The notes: generated by a model not told the origin, from the letters alone. A DNA stretch of 33,181 nucleotides from Clostridia bacterium (GCA_017513525.1 JAFXFC010000006.1:1-33181); one strand, 5' to 3'; counted from the stretch's first letter, positions 16,742-24,560 are shown. Numbers and translations: made by a program.

Positions 16742-17048
16742 ATCATAATTTAGCTGTGCTAAATTATGATAGTGAAGTTTCGCACAAAGATGCGAAGTGA
16801 AGTTTTTCACAAAGTGAAAGTGAAGTATTTGCTTCGCAAAAGTGAAGTTTTTGTCTGTCGACAAAAGTAAAGGAAGGCTAACGCCTTGCTCCGCTACGCT
16901 CTATATAATTTAAGGGCGAAGCCCTTCCGATACGTTTGCAAAGCAAACACTTCACATCCCGTAAGGGATACTTCACATTGCATAGTAATACTTCACACAC
17001 AGAATGTGTGCTTCACTATCATAATTTATCGTTTCGATAAATTATGAT
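16742..17048. repeat. full nested-hairpin element, AGTGAAG dialect (307 bp)
   Basis: Terminal hairpins at 16742-16770 (ATCATAATTTAGC arms) and 17018-17048 (ATCATAATTTATCG arms). Left arm: AGTGAAG at 16771, 16796, 16819 and 16841 and AGTAAAG at 16866, with four different mini-hairpins. Core: GGAAGGCTAACGCCTT, CCGCTACGCTCTAT, and AAGGGCGAAGCCCTT. Right arm: CTTCAC spacers near 16950, 16971, 16991 and CTTCACT at 17011, with four hairpins. It has the same architecture and nearly the same length as the element on the other side of rsmI, but a different spacer word. It fills the whole gap between rsmI and the upstream small gene. Confidence 0.88.
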
Positions 17049-17348
17049 TTATTTCTCCTTTATACTCGAAATGTAATCACAGTTAAAGGTAGTAAGCTTA
17101 CCTTTTTTATCTTCAATGGTTATCCAGTTTTCCGAGATCTCAATGACCTTTCCGACAAGTCCCGAAATATATCCGTTTGCCGAAATTATACATTCTTTTC
17201 CTTTGTATCTTAAAAGTAAGGAGTTATCCATTTTTTTGTTTTCCTTTCTTCTTTTTCGTATTTTCATTATCTGAAGCTGCAGATTGTTTCTCTGTGTCGC
17301 CCCGAGCGCCACAATAAGAATAAAAAATGCAGGAAAAAATGCACTCAT
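17049..17348 (-). CDS. small membrane protein with YajC/Sm-like barrel
   Basis: A 99-residue protein: a hydrophobic segment (residues 3-17), a basic stretch (KIRKRRKENKK) and a small beta-barrel-like domain (GKECIISANGYISGLVGKVIEISENWITIED). The layout recalls YajC (one membrane helix, then a small beta domain) and the small clostridial DUF6897-like proteins; I cannot decide between them. The ATG at 17348 has GTCGGAGG 10 bases upstream, which lies inside a CTCCGACTTCCGACC repeat. An internal ATG (M40, with AAAGGA upstream) would give a soluble 60-residue protein. It sits between trmN6 and rsmI, where Bacillus has the GIY-YIG gene yazA. Confidence 0.6.
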   Translation of the reverse strand: MSAFFPAFFILIVALGATQRNNLQLQIMKIRKRRKENKKMDNSLLLRYKGKECIISANGYISGLVGKVIEISENWITIEDKKGKLTTFNCDYISSIKEK

Positions 17349-17444
17349 AAATATTAATTCCTCCGACTTCCGACCTCTTATCTCTCTTCCACTTACGGGA
17401 GGGGAGACCCCTCCCCTACGGCGAGTAATTCTCCGAATTCCGAA
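17349..17444. repeat. GGGGAGACCCC palindrome and TCCGACTTCC repeat
   Basis: The gap between trmN6 and the small membrane protein gene is made of the 12-bp-armed palindrome GGGAGGGG-AGA-CCCCTCCC with TAC (17396-17419) and a CTCCGACTTCCGACCTC tract (17361-17377) that supplies the ribosome site of the next gene. Confidence 0.7.
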
Positions 17445-18179
17445 CTATTTTTTATAGTTTCCTATAATTTTCAGCATTTCTTCACTTTGTGTTCCGTCGG
17501 GGTTTTCAATGTGAAGCTCTTTTTCAACTATAAGACCGGGGTTTCTGCCTTTTTTGCCTTCTAACAGGAACAGCCACGGGGCTTTACCGTTACGCTGAGA
17601 AACGAAACGAAGGCGTTTGGGCTCGATTTTTGCATTTCTCATTTCGCACATAGCCTCAGTCAGTCTTTCGGGGCGAAGGCAAATGCACATTCTGCCGCCG
17701 AATTTAAGAAGCCTTGAGGCTGAAGTAAAAACATCCGAAAGCTCAAGATTTGTTTCGTGACGGGCAATTTTATCGGCAGAGGTTTTGCTTAATATCCCGT
17801 GCCCCTCGGCGGTATAAGGGGGATTCATTGTAATCAGATCGAATGTACCCGCTTGAAGTTTGTCTTTCAGCTCTCTTAAATCTGAGTGAAAAAGAGAAAA
17901 CCTCTCTTCAAGAGAATTTATTTCAATTGAACGCGTAAGCTGGTCACAGGCAAGCTCTTGTAGCTCCACCCCGTGCACCTTTTCGACCCCTTCTCTTAGC
18001 CAATAAAAGGGGATAATTCCGCAGCCTGTGCCGAAATCGCATACCTTGTTTTTCCTTTTAGGTGCGGAAAAAGCAGCCAAGAGCAAGGCATCCGTGCCAA
18101 ATGTGTGGCTGTCGGATACGATAAGCTTCAGGCTGCCGTCAATATATTCTATATGTTCCGTGTCTTTTAACTGTGACAT
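17445..18179 (-). CDS. tRNA1(Val) (adenine(37)-N6)-methyltransferase-like (TrmN6/YabB)
   Basis: A 244-residue class I SAM-dependent methyltransferase. The SAM site is CDFGTGCGIIPFYW (residues 47-60) and the catalytic motif for exocyclic amine methylation is NPPY (119-122). Overall pattern (HTFGTDALLLAAF, ARHETNLELSDVF) fits the TrmN6/YabB group, which modifies tRNA; the exact target in this organism is not proven. Start ATG at 18179 lies one base after the stop of the upstream secreted protein, with only a weak ribosome site, so translation is probably coupled to it. Downstream lie the small YajC-like gene and rsmI, the conserved yabB-yabC neighbourhood. Confidence 0.88.
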   Translation of the reverse strand: MSQLKDTEHIEYIDGSLKLIVSDSHTFGTDALLLAAFSAPKRKNKVCDFGTGCGIIPFYWLREGVEKVHGVELQELACDQLTRSIEINSLEERFSLFHSDLRELKDKLQAGTFDLITMNPPYTAEGHGILSKTSADKIARHETNLELSDVFTSASRLLKFGGRMCICLRPERLTEAMCEMRNAKIEPKRLRFVSQRNGKAPWLFLLEGKKGRNPGLIVEKELHIENPDGTQSEEMLKIIGNYKK

Positions 18180-18180
18180 A

Positions 18181-18819
18181 TTATATTCTGTTTCTCTTGA
18201 GTGCTAAAACTACAACGATAACACCTATTCCCGAACCTAAAAGGAGAATAACGCCGATAGCGGTCTTTACGGGGTTAGTATCGTCTTCTATTGAACCTAC
18301 ATTATCCTCAACAATGGGCTTGAACACGGTAGTTGTAAAAGCTTCCGTATATATCTGCTCGGGGGGAATGTACTGGAAGGTTGTGGTTTCGGGGGGGAGT
18401 GTTGTTGCAGGGATATATGTAGGGGGAGTGTACTCATAAGAGGGATAAGTGGGAGTGTATACGGGAGGGGGAGCTGTTGTAGGCGCCTCGGTGGTAGGCT
18501 CCTCGGTTGTTGCTTCCTCTTCGGTTGTGGTCTCCGCGGGCTTCGTTGTTTCACTTTCAAATGCAAAAAGATACTTCTGAAGCTCTTCAAGGAAGCCGCT
18601 GAGGTCAATGCCTATGAAGTTAAACAGTCCGCCGGAGGTTATGTCATCAATAGCCTTCCGGATGCTTTCGGGGTCATTAAGATCTATTCCGAACTGCTGA
18701 AGAACCCCCTTCAGATTATCCTCTGTAAAGAAATCAGCAGCCGAAGCAGTAGCCGTCATTGGCACCAACAGCATGCAGGAAAGTAAAACAGCAACAATTA
18801 ACTTTTGAAACTTTTTCAT
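18181..18819 (-). CDS. secreted, membrane-anchored Thr/Pro-rich protein (paralogue A)
   Basis: A 212-residue protein of no family I recognise. Residues 1-27 are a signal peptide (MKKFQKLIVAVLLSCMLLVP, cleavage near ASA-AD). Residues 28-80 form a small domain (FFTEDNLKGVLQQFGIDLND, then a helix-rich part). Residues 85-165 are a low-complexity stalk rich in T, E and P. A C-terminal membrane helix (about 185-206) and a basic tail (KRNRI) anchor it. It is 30-70% alike to the gene at 19030-19731, being closest in the first 75 residues. ATG has AGGTGAT 6 bases upstream. It is the first gene of a unit with trmN6. The architecture suggests a cell-surface protein with a small exposed domain; function unknown. 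Confidence 0.78.
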   Translation of the reverse strand: MKKFQKLIVAVLLSCMLLVPMTATASAADFFTEDNLKGVLQQFGIDLNDPESIRKAIDDITSGGLFNFIGIDLSGFLEELQKYLFAFESETTKPAETTTEEEATTEEPTTEAPTTAPPPVYTPTYPSYEYTPPTYIPATTLPPETTTFQYIPPEQIYTEAFTTTVFKPIVEDNVGSIEDDTNPVKTAIGVILLLGSGIGVIVVVLALKRNRI

Positions 18820-18851
18820 ATAAAATCACCTAAATAAATAATACAAAACTA

Positions 18852-18880
18852 ATAATAACAAGAAAAACGACAAATGTCAA
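18852..18880 (-). promoter_or_regulatory. sigma-A promoter of paralogue A and trmN6
   Basis: Minus-strand TTGACA (18875-18880), 17-base spacer, TATTAT (18852-18857), about 35 bases before the ATG. Confidence 0.8.
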
Positions 18881-18884
18881 TTGT

Positions 18885-19028
18885 TAATATCAGGAGAAGG
18901 CGGAGAAAATTCGGAATTCGGACGGTTTGTGGCTAACATATTTATCGTAGGGGAGGGGTTTCCCCTCCCGAATCCAAGGGGTTTCCCCTCCCGTAATTCG
19001 GAATTCGGAGAATTTGCGATTTTTTTAA
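18885..19028. repeat. GTAGGGGAGGGG palindromes between the two paralogues
   Basis: Two copies of the GGGGAGGGGTTTCCCCTCCC palindrome (18948-18970 and a partial copy 18977-18992), linked by GAATCCAAG and bordered by GAATTCGGA repeats (18908-18922, 18994-19010). No gene is seen. Confidence 0.7.
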
Positions 19029-19029
19029 T

Positions 19030-19731
19030 TCAATCGTTTATATTCTCTGAATTTCTTTTTGATATAAAAATACCTACCGCAAGACCCAGAATAAATATCC
19101 CAATGGATAAAATAATGAGAATAACTGTCTGAGAAAAAGTTGTATTTTTAACTTTGATTTCATTATTGTCGGCAGTAATTTCTTCCTCAGAAGTTTCTTC
19201 TTCACTTGCGTTTTCTTCGGTTTCGGTTTCAGTTGTTTCTTCAGAAATTTCGGTTGTGTTTTCTGCCTTAGGTGTTTGTGTATGGGTATATGCGGGTGGT
19301 GTATAAGACGGAGAAGCAGAGGGCTTTTTCGGAGCGGATGTGGTAGACTCTGGCTCGGTTGTTTTTTCCTTTGTTGTTTCTGCTTCAATTTCAGTCGTTG
19401 TTTCGGGTGTTGTTACTGCTTCGGTAGGAGTTTCTTGGGGCTCAGTTGAAGTTTCATTTTCAAAATCCGAAAGGTAGCCTTGAAGCTCTTCAAGCGCACC
19501 GCTGAGGTCAATGCCCAGCATGCTGAAAATACTTGAAAAATCGCCTGAGTTTATTTTGTCAATAGCATTTTGTATGCTTTCGGGATCATTAAAATCTATT
19601 CCGAACTGCTGCATAACACCTTTCAGATTATCCTCTGTAAAGAAATCAGCAGCCGAAGCAGTAGCCGTTATTGGAACTATTAGTATACATGAAAGCAGCA
19701 CTGTTGCAATTAACTTTTGAAATCTTTTCAT
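19030..19731 (-). CDS. secreted, membrane-anchored Thr/Glu-rich protein (paralogue B)
   Basis: A 233-residue paralogue of the protein at 18181-18819. It has a signal peptide (residues 1-27), the conserved small domain (FFTEDNLKGVMQQFGIDFND, GIDLSGALEELQGYLSDFE), a longer acidic stalk rich in T and E (about 85-195) and a C-terminal membrane helix (about 203-225) with a basic tail. The small domain is nearly identical between the two, while the stalks diverge in length and sequence, as expected for tandem duplicates with a spacer-like stalk. ATG at 19731 shares the AGGTGAT ribosome site arrangement with paralogue A; a GTG three codons upstream overlaps that site and is less likely. Function unknown. 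Confidence 0.75.
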   Translation of the reverse strand: MKRFQKLIATVLLSCILIVPITATASAADFFTEDNLKGVMQQFGIDFNDPESIQNAIDKINSGDFSSIFSMLGIDLSGALEELQGYLSDFENETSTEPQETPTEAVTTPETTTEIEAETTKEKTTEPESTTSAPKKPSASPSYTPPAYTHTQTPKAENTTEISEETTETETEENASEEETSEEEITADNNEIKVKNTTFSQTVILIILSIGIFILGLAVGIFISKRNSENIND

Positions 19732-19740
19732 ATGTATCAC

Positions 19741-20081
19741 CTGAACAATATAAATTCGGAAGTCGGAGAAAATTCGGAATGCGGAATTATGAATTCGGAA
19801 TTTCGGGACCTGCGGTCGGCATTTTATAGAGCGTAAGCGGAATAAGTAGGGGAGGGGTTTCCCCTCCCGAATCCAAGGGCTTGTAACTTTAAAAGTTGCA
19901 TATTTTTTAATAAAAACAATGGCTTTTACTTTCCCATATGCAATTTCCTATAAGTAATTGTTTTCTCACACTTGCGGGAGGGGAGACCCCTCCCCTACAA
20001 CAGCAAAATGGTAACTTCTGCATTACACCGCAAGGTGTGAATATAACTGCAAGATTTAACGGAATATTCCGTTAAATCTTG
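19741..20081. repeat. repeat mosaic with reversed MITE-like element and terminal hairpin
   Basis: No gene is visible. In order: GAATTCGGA iterations and GGGACCTGCGGTCGGC (19751-19822), a core fragment (19825-19846), a MITE-like element (19846-19999) bounded by the GTAGGGGAGGGG palindromes with the reversed body, then one spacer-hairpin unit (TTACACCGCAAGGTGTGA plus ATATAAC), then a perfect 32-bp palindrome (20050-20081, half-site CAAGATTTAACGGAAT). The stop codon of the GH78 gene lies inside that palindrome. Confidence 0.8.
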
Positions 20082-22210
20082 TTCAGCCAGTATGCAACAT
20101 GACTTGCAAAGCCGTGACAGCATGAGGCGTAGTCTGTCATATTCTCCCATATAGTTCCCGTTTTCTCTGCCATGGGTAAGAAAAAGCTTTCGATTTCTTC
20201 TCTGAGCTTATCGTATTCGCCGTCTTCAAAGAGGATAAACAGACGAAGATAATTTCCTATAAAGGCATTTGAGCGGGGGATATCGGGATAGTTATTCTTT
20301 TCGCTTCTTACGGGTCCGAATTCGGTGAGAAGCTTATTATAAAGCTCGGGGAAGGTTTCCTTTGTGGCTGTTTTTGAGAAGAAGGCGTAATACTGACAGG
20401 TTTCGGTGCGGTTGTTGGTTCTTACTGCAATGCCGTTTTCGTCAAGCTCTGCGTTATCGCAGAAAAATTCGCCGTCAAAGGCTTTTTCAATAATGGTTTT
20501 TCTGAGTTTTTCGGCTTTTTCGTGAAGTGCGCTGTTGCAGTACAGCTCTGCAACACTGTCAAGCACCTTTGAATAAAGCATATTTGAGGGATAATTTATA
20601 TCCTGAACAAAGTCATTTGATTCTGACCATTCAACGAATACCCAGCTTCCGACATTCTGTAAAAGCCCGTCGGCATTTTCGTAGGTTTTTGAAAATTCAA
20701 GAAGCTTATAAACTCTTTCCTTTGCGGCATCAACAAGAGCCTTATCTCCTGTTCGTTCGAAATACTCACGAAGCTCTAAAACGAACCAGAATGCCCAGTT
20801 GTGAATATATGTGCCGTCATAATGATCAGAGGGGTAGCACATGGGAAGCATGCCGTCGGGAATGTTATCGAATTTTTCGGGTAACAGGAAGTTTTCGAGG
20901 AAATTGTGTTCAACAAAGCTTTCTCCCGTGAGCTCTCTTTCAACACGGCTTGTAAAGAAGCTGTCGCAAAGCCAGCCGGCTCTCTCTCTTGAGGGGCAGT
21001 CCATAAAGATATCCGTTGCATTCTGACGGAAGGTTTCCACTGCTGCATCGTAAATTTTCTGAAGAGAGGGAGTGGGCATCTTTTTAAGATTTATAATTCC
21101 CGTTTCGGGGTAACATTCTTCATAAAGGGAAACATTTGTAACAAGGGTGGGTGCATACATTGAAATTATCTGAATGTATCTGAAGGTGTAAGGCTCAAAG
21201 GACACAATATCATATGTTCTTCCGCCCTGAATTGCCCATTTAATAACATTCTGACAGCTATCCTTGCCGGGGTCGGGACAAATGCCGTCCGGAAGAATTT
21301 CATTGAATACTGCATATATTACGGTATCGTGCTCTGCTGTAAGAGAAAGACGGATATAGCCCGTATTGTTTCTTCCCATATCGTAAATACAGCAGCAATT
21401 AATTCCGAGAGACACGCTTTCCATTGCGTATTTGTCGGTTTCCATAATCTGTGTTTTATATGCGTAAAGCTCGTTGACGGGAGAAGCGTCAAGCTCCTTT
21501 TCGGGGAAGCCCTTTAATTCCTCGTCTATTCCCGTAAGGCTTCTGTCCTTAAAATATCTTCTGTCCTTGTCGGGAATGAGAATTCCCTTGGATATGATCT
21601 CTTTTACCTTTCTTTCGGTGTAAAGGCAGTAGGGAACATTTCTTTCAATGAAGTTTTTATCCTCTGTTCTCTGAAGCTCAAGGCTTTTAAGCTTCGTATC
21701 GGGATCCTTCATGAAAAGATCGTAATACGCATCATATATATAACATTCGGTAAAGGGACGCTGGAAAGAATATCGGGGAGTTTTCCTGATACGGCTCGAG
21801 TATTTTGCAGTTTCAAACTCCTTGTTGCCTGTTGAATAAAGTATTTCGCCGTTTCTTTCTATTTCGGCGCATAAGAAAGAGGGCTTATCAAGAAGATAGA
21901 AGCTGTTTATGTTGTAGCCTGCGGCAATAATTGAAATGACCGTCTTTTTGTCGGACAGCTCATTCTTCAAAGTATATTCACTCACTCTGTAAAAGTCGTG
22001 ACCTGCCCTTGCGGGGCCTGCGGCGTAGAAAACGCCGTCAACAAAAATCTGATATCTTGCATGAGAAGCAATGCTCAGTTTTATCTCTTCATTGCCGTCA
22101 ATTACGGCTCTGAAAATAAGTGAATGATTTTTTTCATATTCCTTATTTTTTTCCCATACGGGAACAGCCTCTTTGAATGTGTACTTTTTTGATATACCTT
22201 GAACTGCCAT
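20072..22210 (-). CDS. GH78 alpha-L-rhamnosidase-like glycoside hydrolase
   Basis: A 712-residue protein with the six-hairpin glycosidase layout of family GH78. The diagnostic motif DCPSRERAGWLCD is at residues 404-416 and contains the catalytic-site acids of the family; GDK/YENADGLLQNVGSWVFVEW and YASCCHGFASHVAYWL lie in the same barrel. N-terminal residues 30-360 are beta-rich accessory domains. No signal peptide, so cytoplasmic. Expected to remove alpha-L-rhamnose or a related sugar from plant glycans or glycosides; substrate not proven. The start overlaps the stop of the YaiI-like gene (TAATG), so the two are coupled, an odd functional pairing. Length is within the shorter range of the family. 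Confidence 0.85.
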   Translation of the reverse strand: MAVQGISKKYTFKEAVPVWEKNKEYEKNHSLIFRAVIDGNEEIKLSIASHARYQIFVDGVFYAAGPARAGHDFYRVSEYTLKNELSDKKTVISIIAAGYNINSFYLLDKPSFLCAEIERNGEILYSTGNKEFETAKYSSRIRKTPRYSFQRPFTECYIYDAYYDLFMKDPDTKLKSLELQRTEDKNFIERNVPYCLYTERKVKEIISKGILIPDKDRRYFKDRSLTGIDEELKGFPEKELDASPVNELYAYKTQIMETDKYAMESVSLGINCCCIYDMGRNNTGYIRLSLTAEHDTVIYAVFNEILPDGICPDPGKDSCQNVIKWAIQGGRTYDIVSFEPYTFRYIQIISMYAPTLVTNVSLYEECYPETGIINLKKMPTPSLQKIYDAAVETFRQNATDIFMDCPSRERAGWLCDSFFTSRVERELTGESFVEHNFLENFLLPEKFDNIPDGMLPMCYPSDHYDGTYIHNWAFWFVLELREYFERTGDKALVDAAKERVYKLLEFSKTYENADGLLQNVGSWVFVEWSESNDFVQDINYPSNMLYSKVLDSVAELYCNSALHEKAEKLRKTIIEKAFDGEFFCDNAELDENGIAVRTNNRTETCQYYAFFSKTATKETFPELYNKLLTEFGPVRSEKNNYPDIPRSNAFIGNYLRLFILFEDGEYDKLREEIESFFLPMAEKTGTIWENMTDYASCCHGFASHVAYWLNKI

Positions 22211-22644
22211 TATGATTCCTCCAAAAGAAATGTAAGTGCTTTAATAAATGCCGTATCATTTGCCGTCGTGCGTTTTGAGGGGCCCTTTGTACGCCCTCCC
22301 GCCATTCTCGCTTTTTTAGCCATAAATCTGGAATACAGCAAATTTTCGATATTTTTGTCAGTAAAAATAAGTCCGTTCTGATTAAGTGCTTTGGCACCCT
22401 TACCGAGACATAAAGCCGCAAGTCCGTAGTCCTGTGTGACAACAATATCACCCTTTTTTACGGTATTTGCAATTTTTATGTCAGCAGAATCTGCACCCTT
22501 GTCCACTACAATAGTTTCGATGTTTTCTCTTTCAATAAAATGCGCATTGTCACAGACAATAACTGCATCTATCCCTTTTTCAGCCGCAAGACAGAGGGTA
22601 ATATCGAGAACCGGACAAGCATCTGCATCAATAACAATCTTCAT
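22210..22644 (-). CDS. YaiI/YqxD-family protein (DUF188)
   Basis: A 144-residue protein of the YaiI/YqxD family, a PIN-like fold of unknown activity. Signature parts are the N-terminal MKIVIDADACPV, KGADSADIKIAN, GDIVVTQDYGLAALCLGKGA and GGRTKGPSKRT. Acidic residues D6, D8, D57 and D73 region would form the metal site if it is a nuclease. The ATG at 22644 is chosen because it begins the conserved domain; its ribosome site (GGTGG) is modest. A strong promoter lies immediately upstream, so it leads the transcript that includes the GH78 gene. Confidence 0.9.
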   Translation of the reverse strand: MKIVIDADACPVLDITLCLAAEKGIDAVIVCDNAHFIERENIETIVVDKGADSADIKIANTVKKGDIVVTQDYGLAALCLGKGAKALNQNGLIFTDKNIENLLYSRFMAKKARMAGGRTKGPSKRTTANDTAFIKALTFLLEES

Positions 22645-22660
22645 CAAACCACCAAAGTAT

Positions 22661-22689
22661 ATATTATCGTAAATTGAAGAAGTTTGCAA
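22661..22689 (-). promoter_or_regulatory. sigma-A promoter of the DUF188-GH78 unit
   Basis: Minus-strand TTGCAA (22684-22689), 17-base spacer, TAATAT (22661-22666), 17 bases before the ATG of the first gene. Confidence 0.7.
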
Positions 22690-22699
22690 GACAAATCAC

Positions 22700-22942
22700 A
22701 GTTTAACGGTAAACCGTTAAAAATTCGGAATTCGGAATTCGGAATTCGGAGTTTCGGGACCTGCGGTCGGCATTTTAAATAGAGCGAAGCGGAACAAGGC
22801 GTTTACGCCTTCCGAAACTTTTGCGAAGCAAAAATATCACTGCCAGCAGTGCAATATCACTATTGCAAAAGCAATAATATCACTCTTTGCGAAGCAAAGA
22901 ATATCACTAAATCATAATTCAGTGATGCTGAATTATGATTTA
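22700..22942. repeat. half-size nested-hairpin element, ATATCAC arm
   Basis: From left: TTTAACGGTAAACCGTTAAA hairpin (22702-22721), GAATTCGGA iterations and GGGACCTGCGGTCGGC (22723-22772), core AGAGCG...GCCTTCC (22781-22813), then four mini-hairpins separated by ATATCAC (about 22833, 22854, 22877, 22900) and a terminal hairpin with 15-bp arms (22908-22922 and 22928-22942, TAAATCATAATTCAG). It is the inverted arm of the same element type found near 13079. The dinB stop codon lies in the terminal hairpin. Confidence 0.83.
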
Positions 22943-24175
22943 GTGGGTGCGGAAGGCGGGTGGTTCGAGGCGGGGTTTGTTGGCTGTTCCGAGAACGGGG
23001 TCAGATAAAATTACCGATCTTACAATGCTCTCTTTCCCGTATTTATCGCGTATTTTCTGAACGGTCAGCTCGAGATTTTCTTTTTTTACTTCTTTTTCTT
23101 CATCTCGCCACAAGGAAAACTGCTGAGGCTCTTTATCGGAAGAAAGATCAATGGCTCTGATGCCTATGCTTCTTAAAGGCTCGCTGAAATTCCATGTTCG
23201 TCTTAAAAGCTCAAGTCCCTCTTTGCAGATAGTTTCTGAGAGATTTGTCGGGAATTCAAGCTTTTTCTGTCTTTCCTGTGTCATAAGTGAAGAGGATCGA
23301 AGATGTATCTGAACACCTGAACATAAAAGGGAATGACCTCGCAGTCTTTTTGCCACGCTTTCGGATAAAATATAGAGAATTATCTTGGCATCCTCAAAAT
23401 TTTTAAGATCTCTCGGCGGTGTTGTTGAGTTGCCTATGGTCTTTATGGGTATCGTTTCATCAATGTGCATGACGGGAGTAGTATCCAGTCCGCTTGCATA
23501 AAAATACAGTCTTTCACCGTTTTTGCCGAGTGCTCGCGAGAGCCTTTCTTTTCCTGCTTCTGCTATATCGCCTATGGTAAAAATGCCTCTTCTGTTAAGC
23601 TCTCTTACAGTGGAGTGCCCCGCAAAAAGAAGCTCACCCACGGGTGCGGGCCAGACTATCTCCTTGTAATTTTCATGTGTTATAGAGGTTACGGCATCGG
23701 GCTTTTTATAGTCACTGCCGAATTTTGCGAAGACCTTATTAAATGAAACTCCTATGGACACCGTAAGTCCCAATTCCGTCTTCATGCGCCGTCTTATCTC
23801 CTCGGCAATCATTTCACCCGAGCCGAAAAGCTCCGTGCTCCCCGTTACATCAAGCCACGCTTCATCAGGGCCGAAGGACTCCACAAGGTCGGTATATTCT
23901 AAGTAAAGCTCTTTTGCCATATTGCAGTATTTCTGATATAAGGGGAAATTCGGCGGTAATATCAAAAGTGACGGGCACTTAGCTTTCGCTTGCCATAATG
24001 CCTCTCCCGTTTTTACTCCGCATTTTTTTGCCAATTCGTTTTTAGCTAAAATTATCCCGTGCCGTTTTTCGGGATCTCCGCCCACGGCTATGGGGATTTT
24101 CTTGTATTCGGGATGTGAAATACTTTCAATTGCGGCGTAGCAGTTATTGATGTCGGAATGTAAAATTATACGCAT
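22940..24175 (-). CDS. dinB: DNA polymerase IV (Y family)
   Basis: A 411-residue error-prone translesion DNA polymerase. Catalytic carboxylates: D8 in ILHSDINNCYAAIE and the DE pair in SFGPDEAWLD. The palm, thumb (helix-hairpin-helix around RELNRRGIFTIGDIAEAGKERL) and little-finger domains are complete. QFSLW near residue 365 resembles the sliding-clamp binding motif. The ATG at 24175 has GGAGAT 9 bases upstream; starts further up overlap that site. Two LexA-type boxes overlie its promoter, so it belongs to the SOS response. The last codon and TAA are shared with the end of a repeat hairpin. Confidence 0.94.
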   Translation of the reverse strand: MRIILHSDINNCYAAIESISHPEYKKIPIAVGGDPEKRHGIILAKNELAKKCGVKTGEALWQAKAKCPSLLILPPNFPLYQKYCNMAKELYLEYTDLVESFGPDEAWLDVTGSTELFGSGEMIAEEIRRRMKTELGLTVSIGVSFNKVFAKFGSDYKKPDAVTSITHENYKEIVWPAPVGELLFAGHSTVRELNRRGIFTIGDIAEAGKERLSRALGKNGERLYFYASGLDTTPVMHIDETIPIKTIGNSTTPPRDLKNFEDAKIILYILSESVAKRLRGHSLLCSGVQIHLRSSSLMTQERQKKLEFPTNLSETICKEGLELLRRTWNFSEPLRSIGIRAIDLSSDKEPQQFSLWRDEEKEVKKENLELTVQKIRDKYGKESIVRSVILSDPVLGTANKPRLEPPAFRTH

Positions 24176-24200
24176 TATATTCATCTCCAAAAGCAATAAA

Positions 24201-24257
24201 AGAACAAATGTTCGATAGATTCATTGCTATTATACCAAACAAATGTTCGATTGTAAA
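24201..24257 (-). promoter_or_regulatory. dinB promoter with two LexA (SOS) boxes
   Basis: Minus-strand TTTACA (24252-24257), 17-base spacer, TATAAT (24229-24234). CGAACATTTGTTTG (24236-24249) fills the spacer and CGAACATTTGTTCT (24201-24214) lies just after the expected start of transcription. Both follow the Firmicute LexA consensus CGAAC-N4-GTTCG, the second with one terminal mismatch and the first with one inner mismatch. LexA bound to either site would block the polymerase. Confidence 0.88.
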
Positions 24258-24287
24258 CAGGAAAATTTTATTTTTTTGAAATGTATG

Positions 24288-24560
24288 GTAGGGGAGGGGT
24301 CTCTCATACCGGAATTCGGAATTCGGAATTATGAATTCGGAATTTCGGGACCTGCGGTCGGCATTATATCAGTAGGGGAGGGGTCTCCCCTCCCGAAATA
24401 GAGCGTAAGCGGAATAAGGGCGTAAGCCCTTCCGAAACATTTGCCGCAGGCAAATATATCACTCGCTGAAAGCGAATATCACTATTGCGAAGCAATAATA
24501 TCACTCACACCGCAGGTGTGAATATAACTACACAGCCGATACCTCGGCAGTCGAGGTATC
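24288..24560. repeat. half-size nested-hairpin element with inserted GGGGAGGGG palindrome
   Basis: A broken GTAGGGGAGGGGTCTC half-palindrome (24288-24304), GAATTCGGA iterations and GGGACCTGCGGTCGGC (24311-24362), a complete GTAGGGGAGGGG palindrome (24373-24395) inside the core, then four mini-hairpins separated by ATATCAC (24457, 24477, 24498) and ATATAAC (about 24521). The terminal hairpin here is GATACCTCG-GCAGT-CGAGGTATC (24538-24560), unlike the A/T-rich ends of the others. The 24197-24698 gap holds this element and the dinB and nth promoters. Confidence 0.8.

Noticed and set aside
18297..19388. Reading frames of 103 and 104 residues inside the two secreted paralogues
   Set aside because: They are out-of-frame readings of the low-complexity Thr/Pro/Glu stalk codons, with compositions (R, Q, P, L, K) that follow from that.
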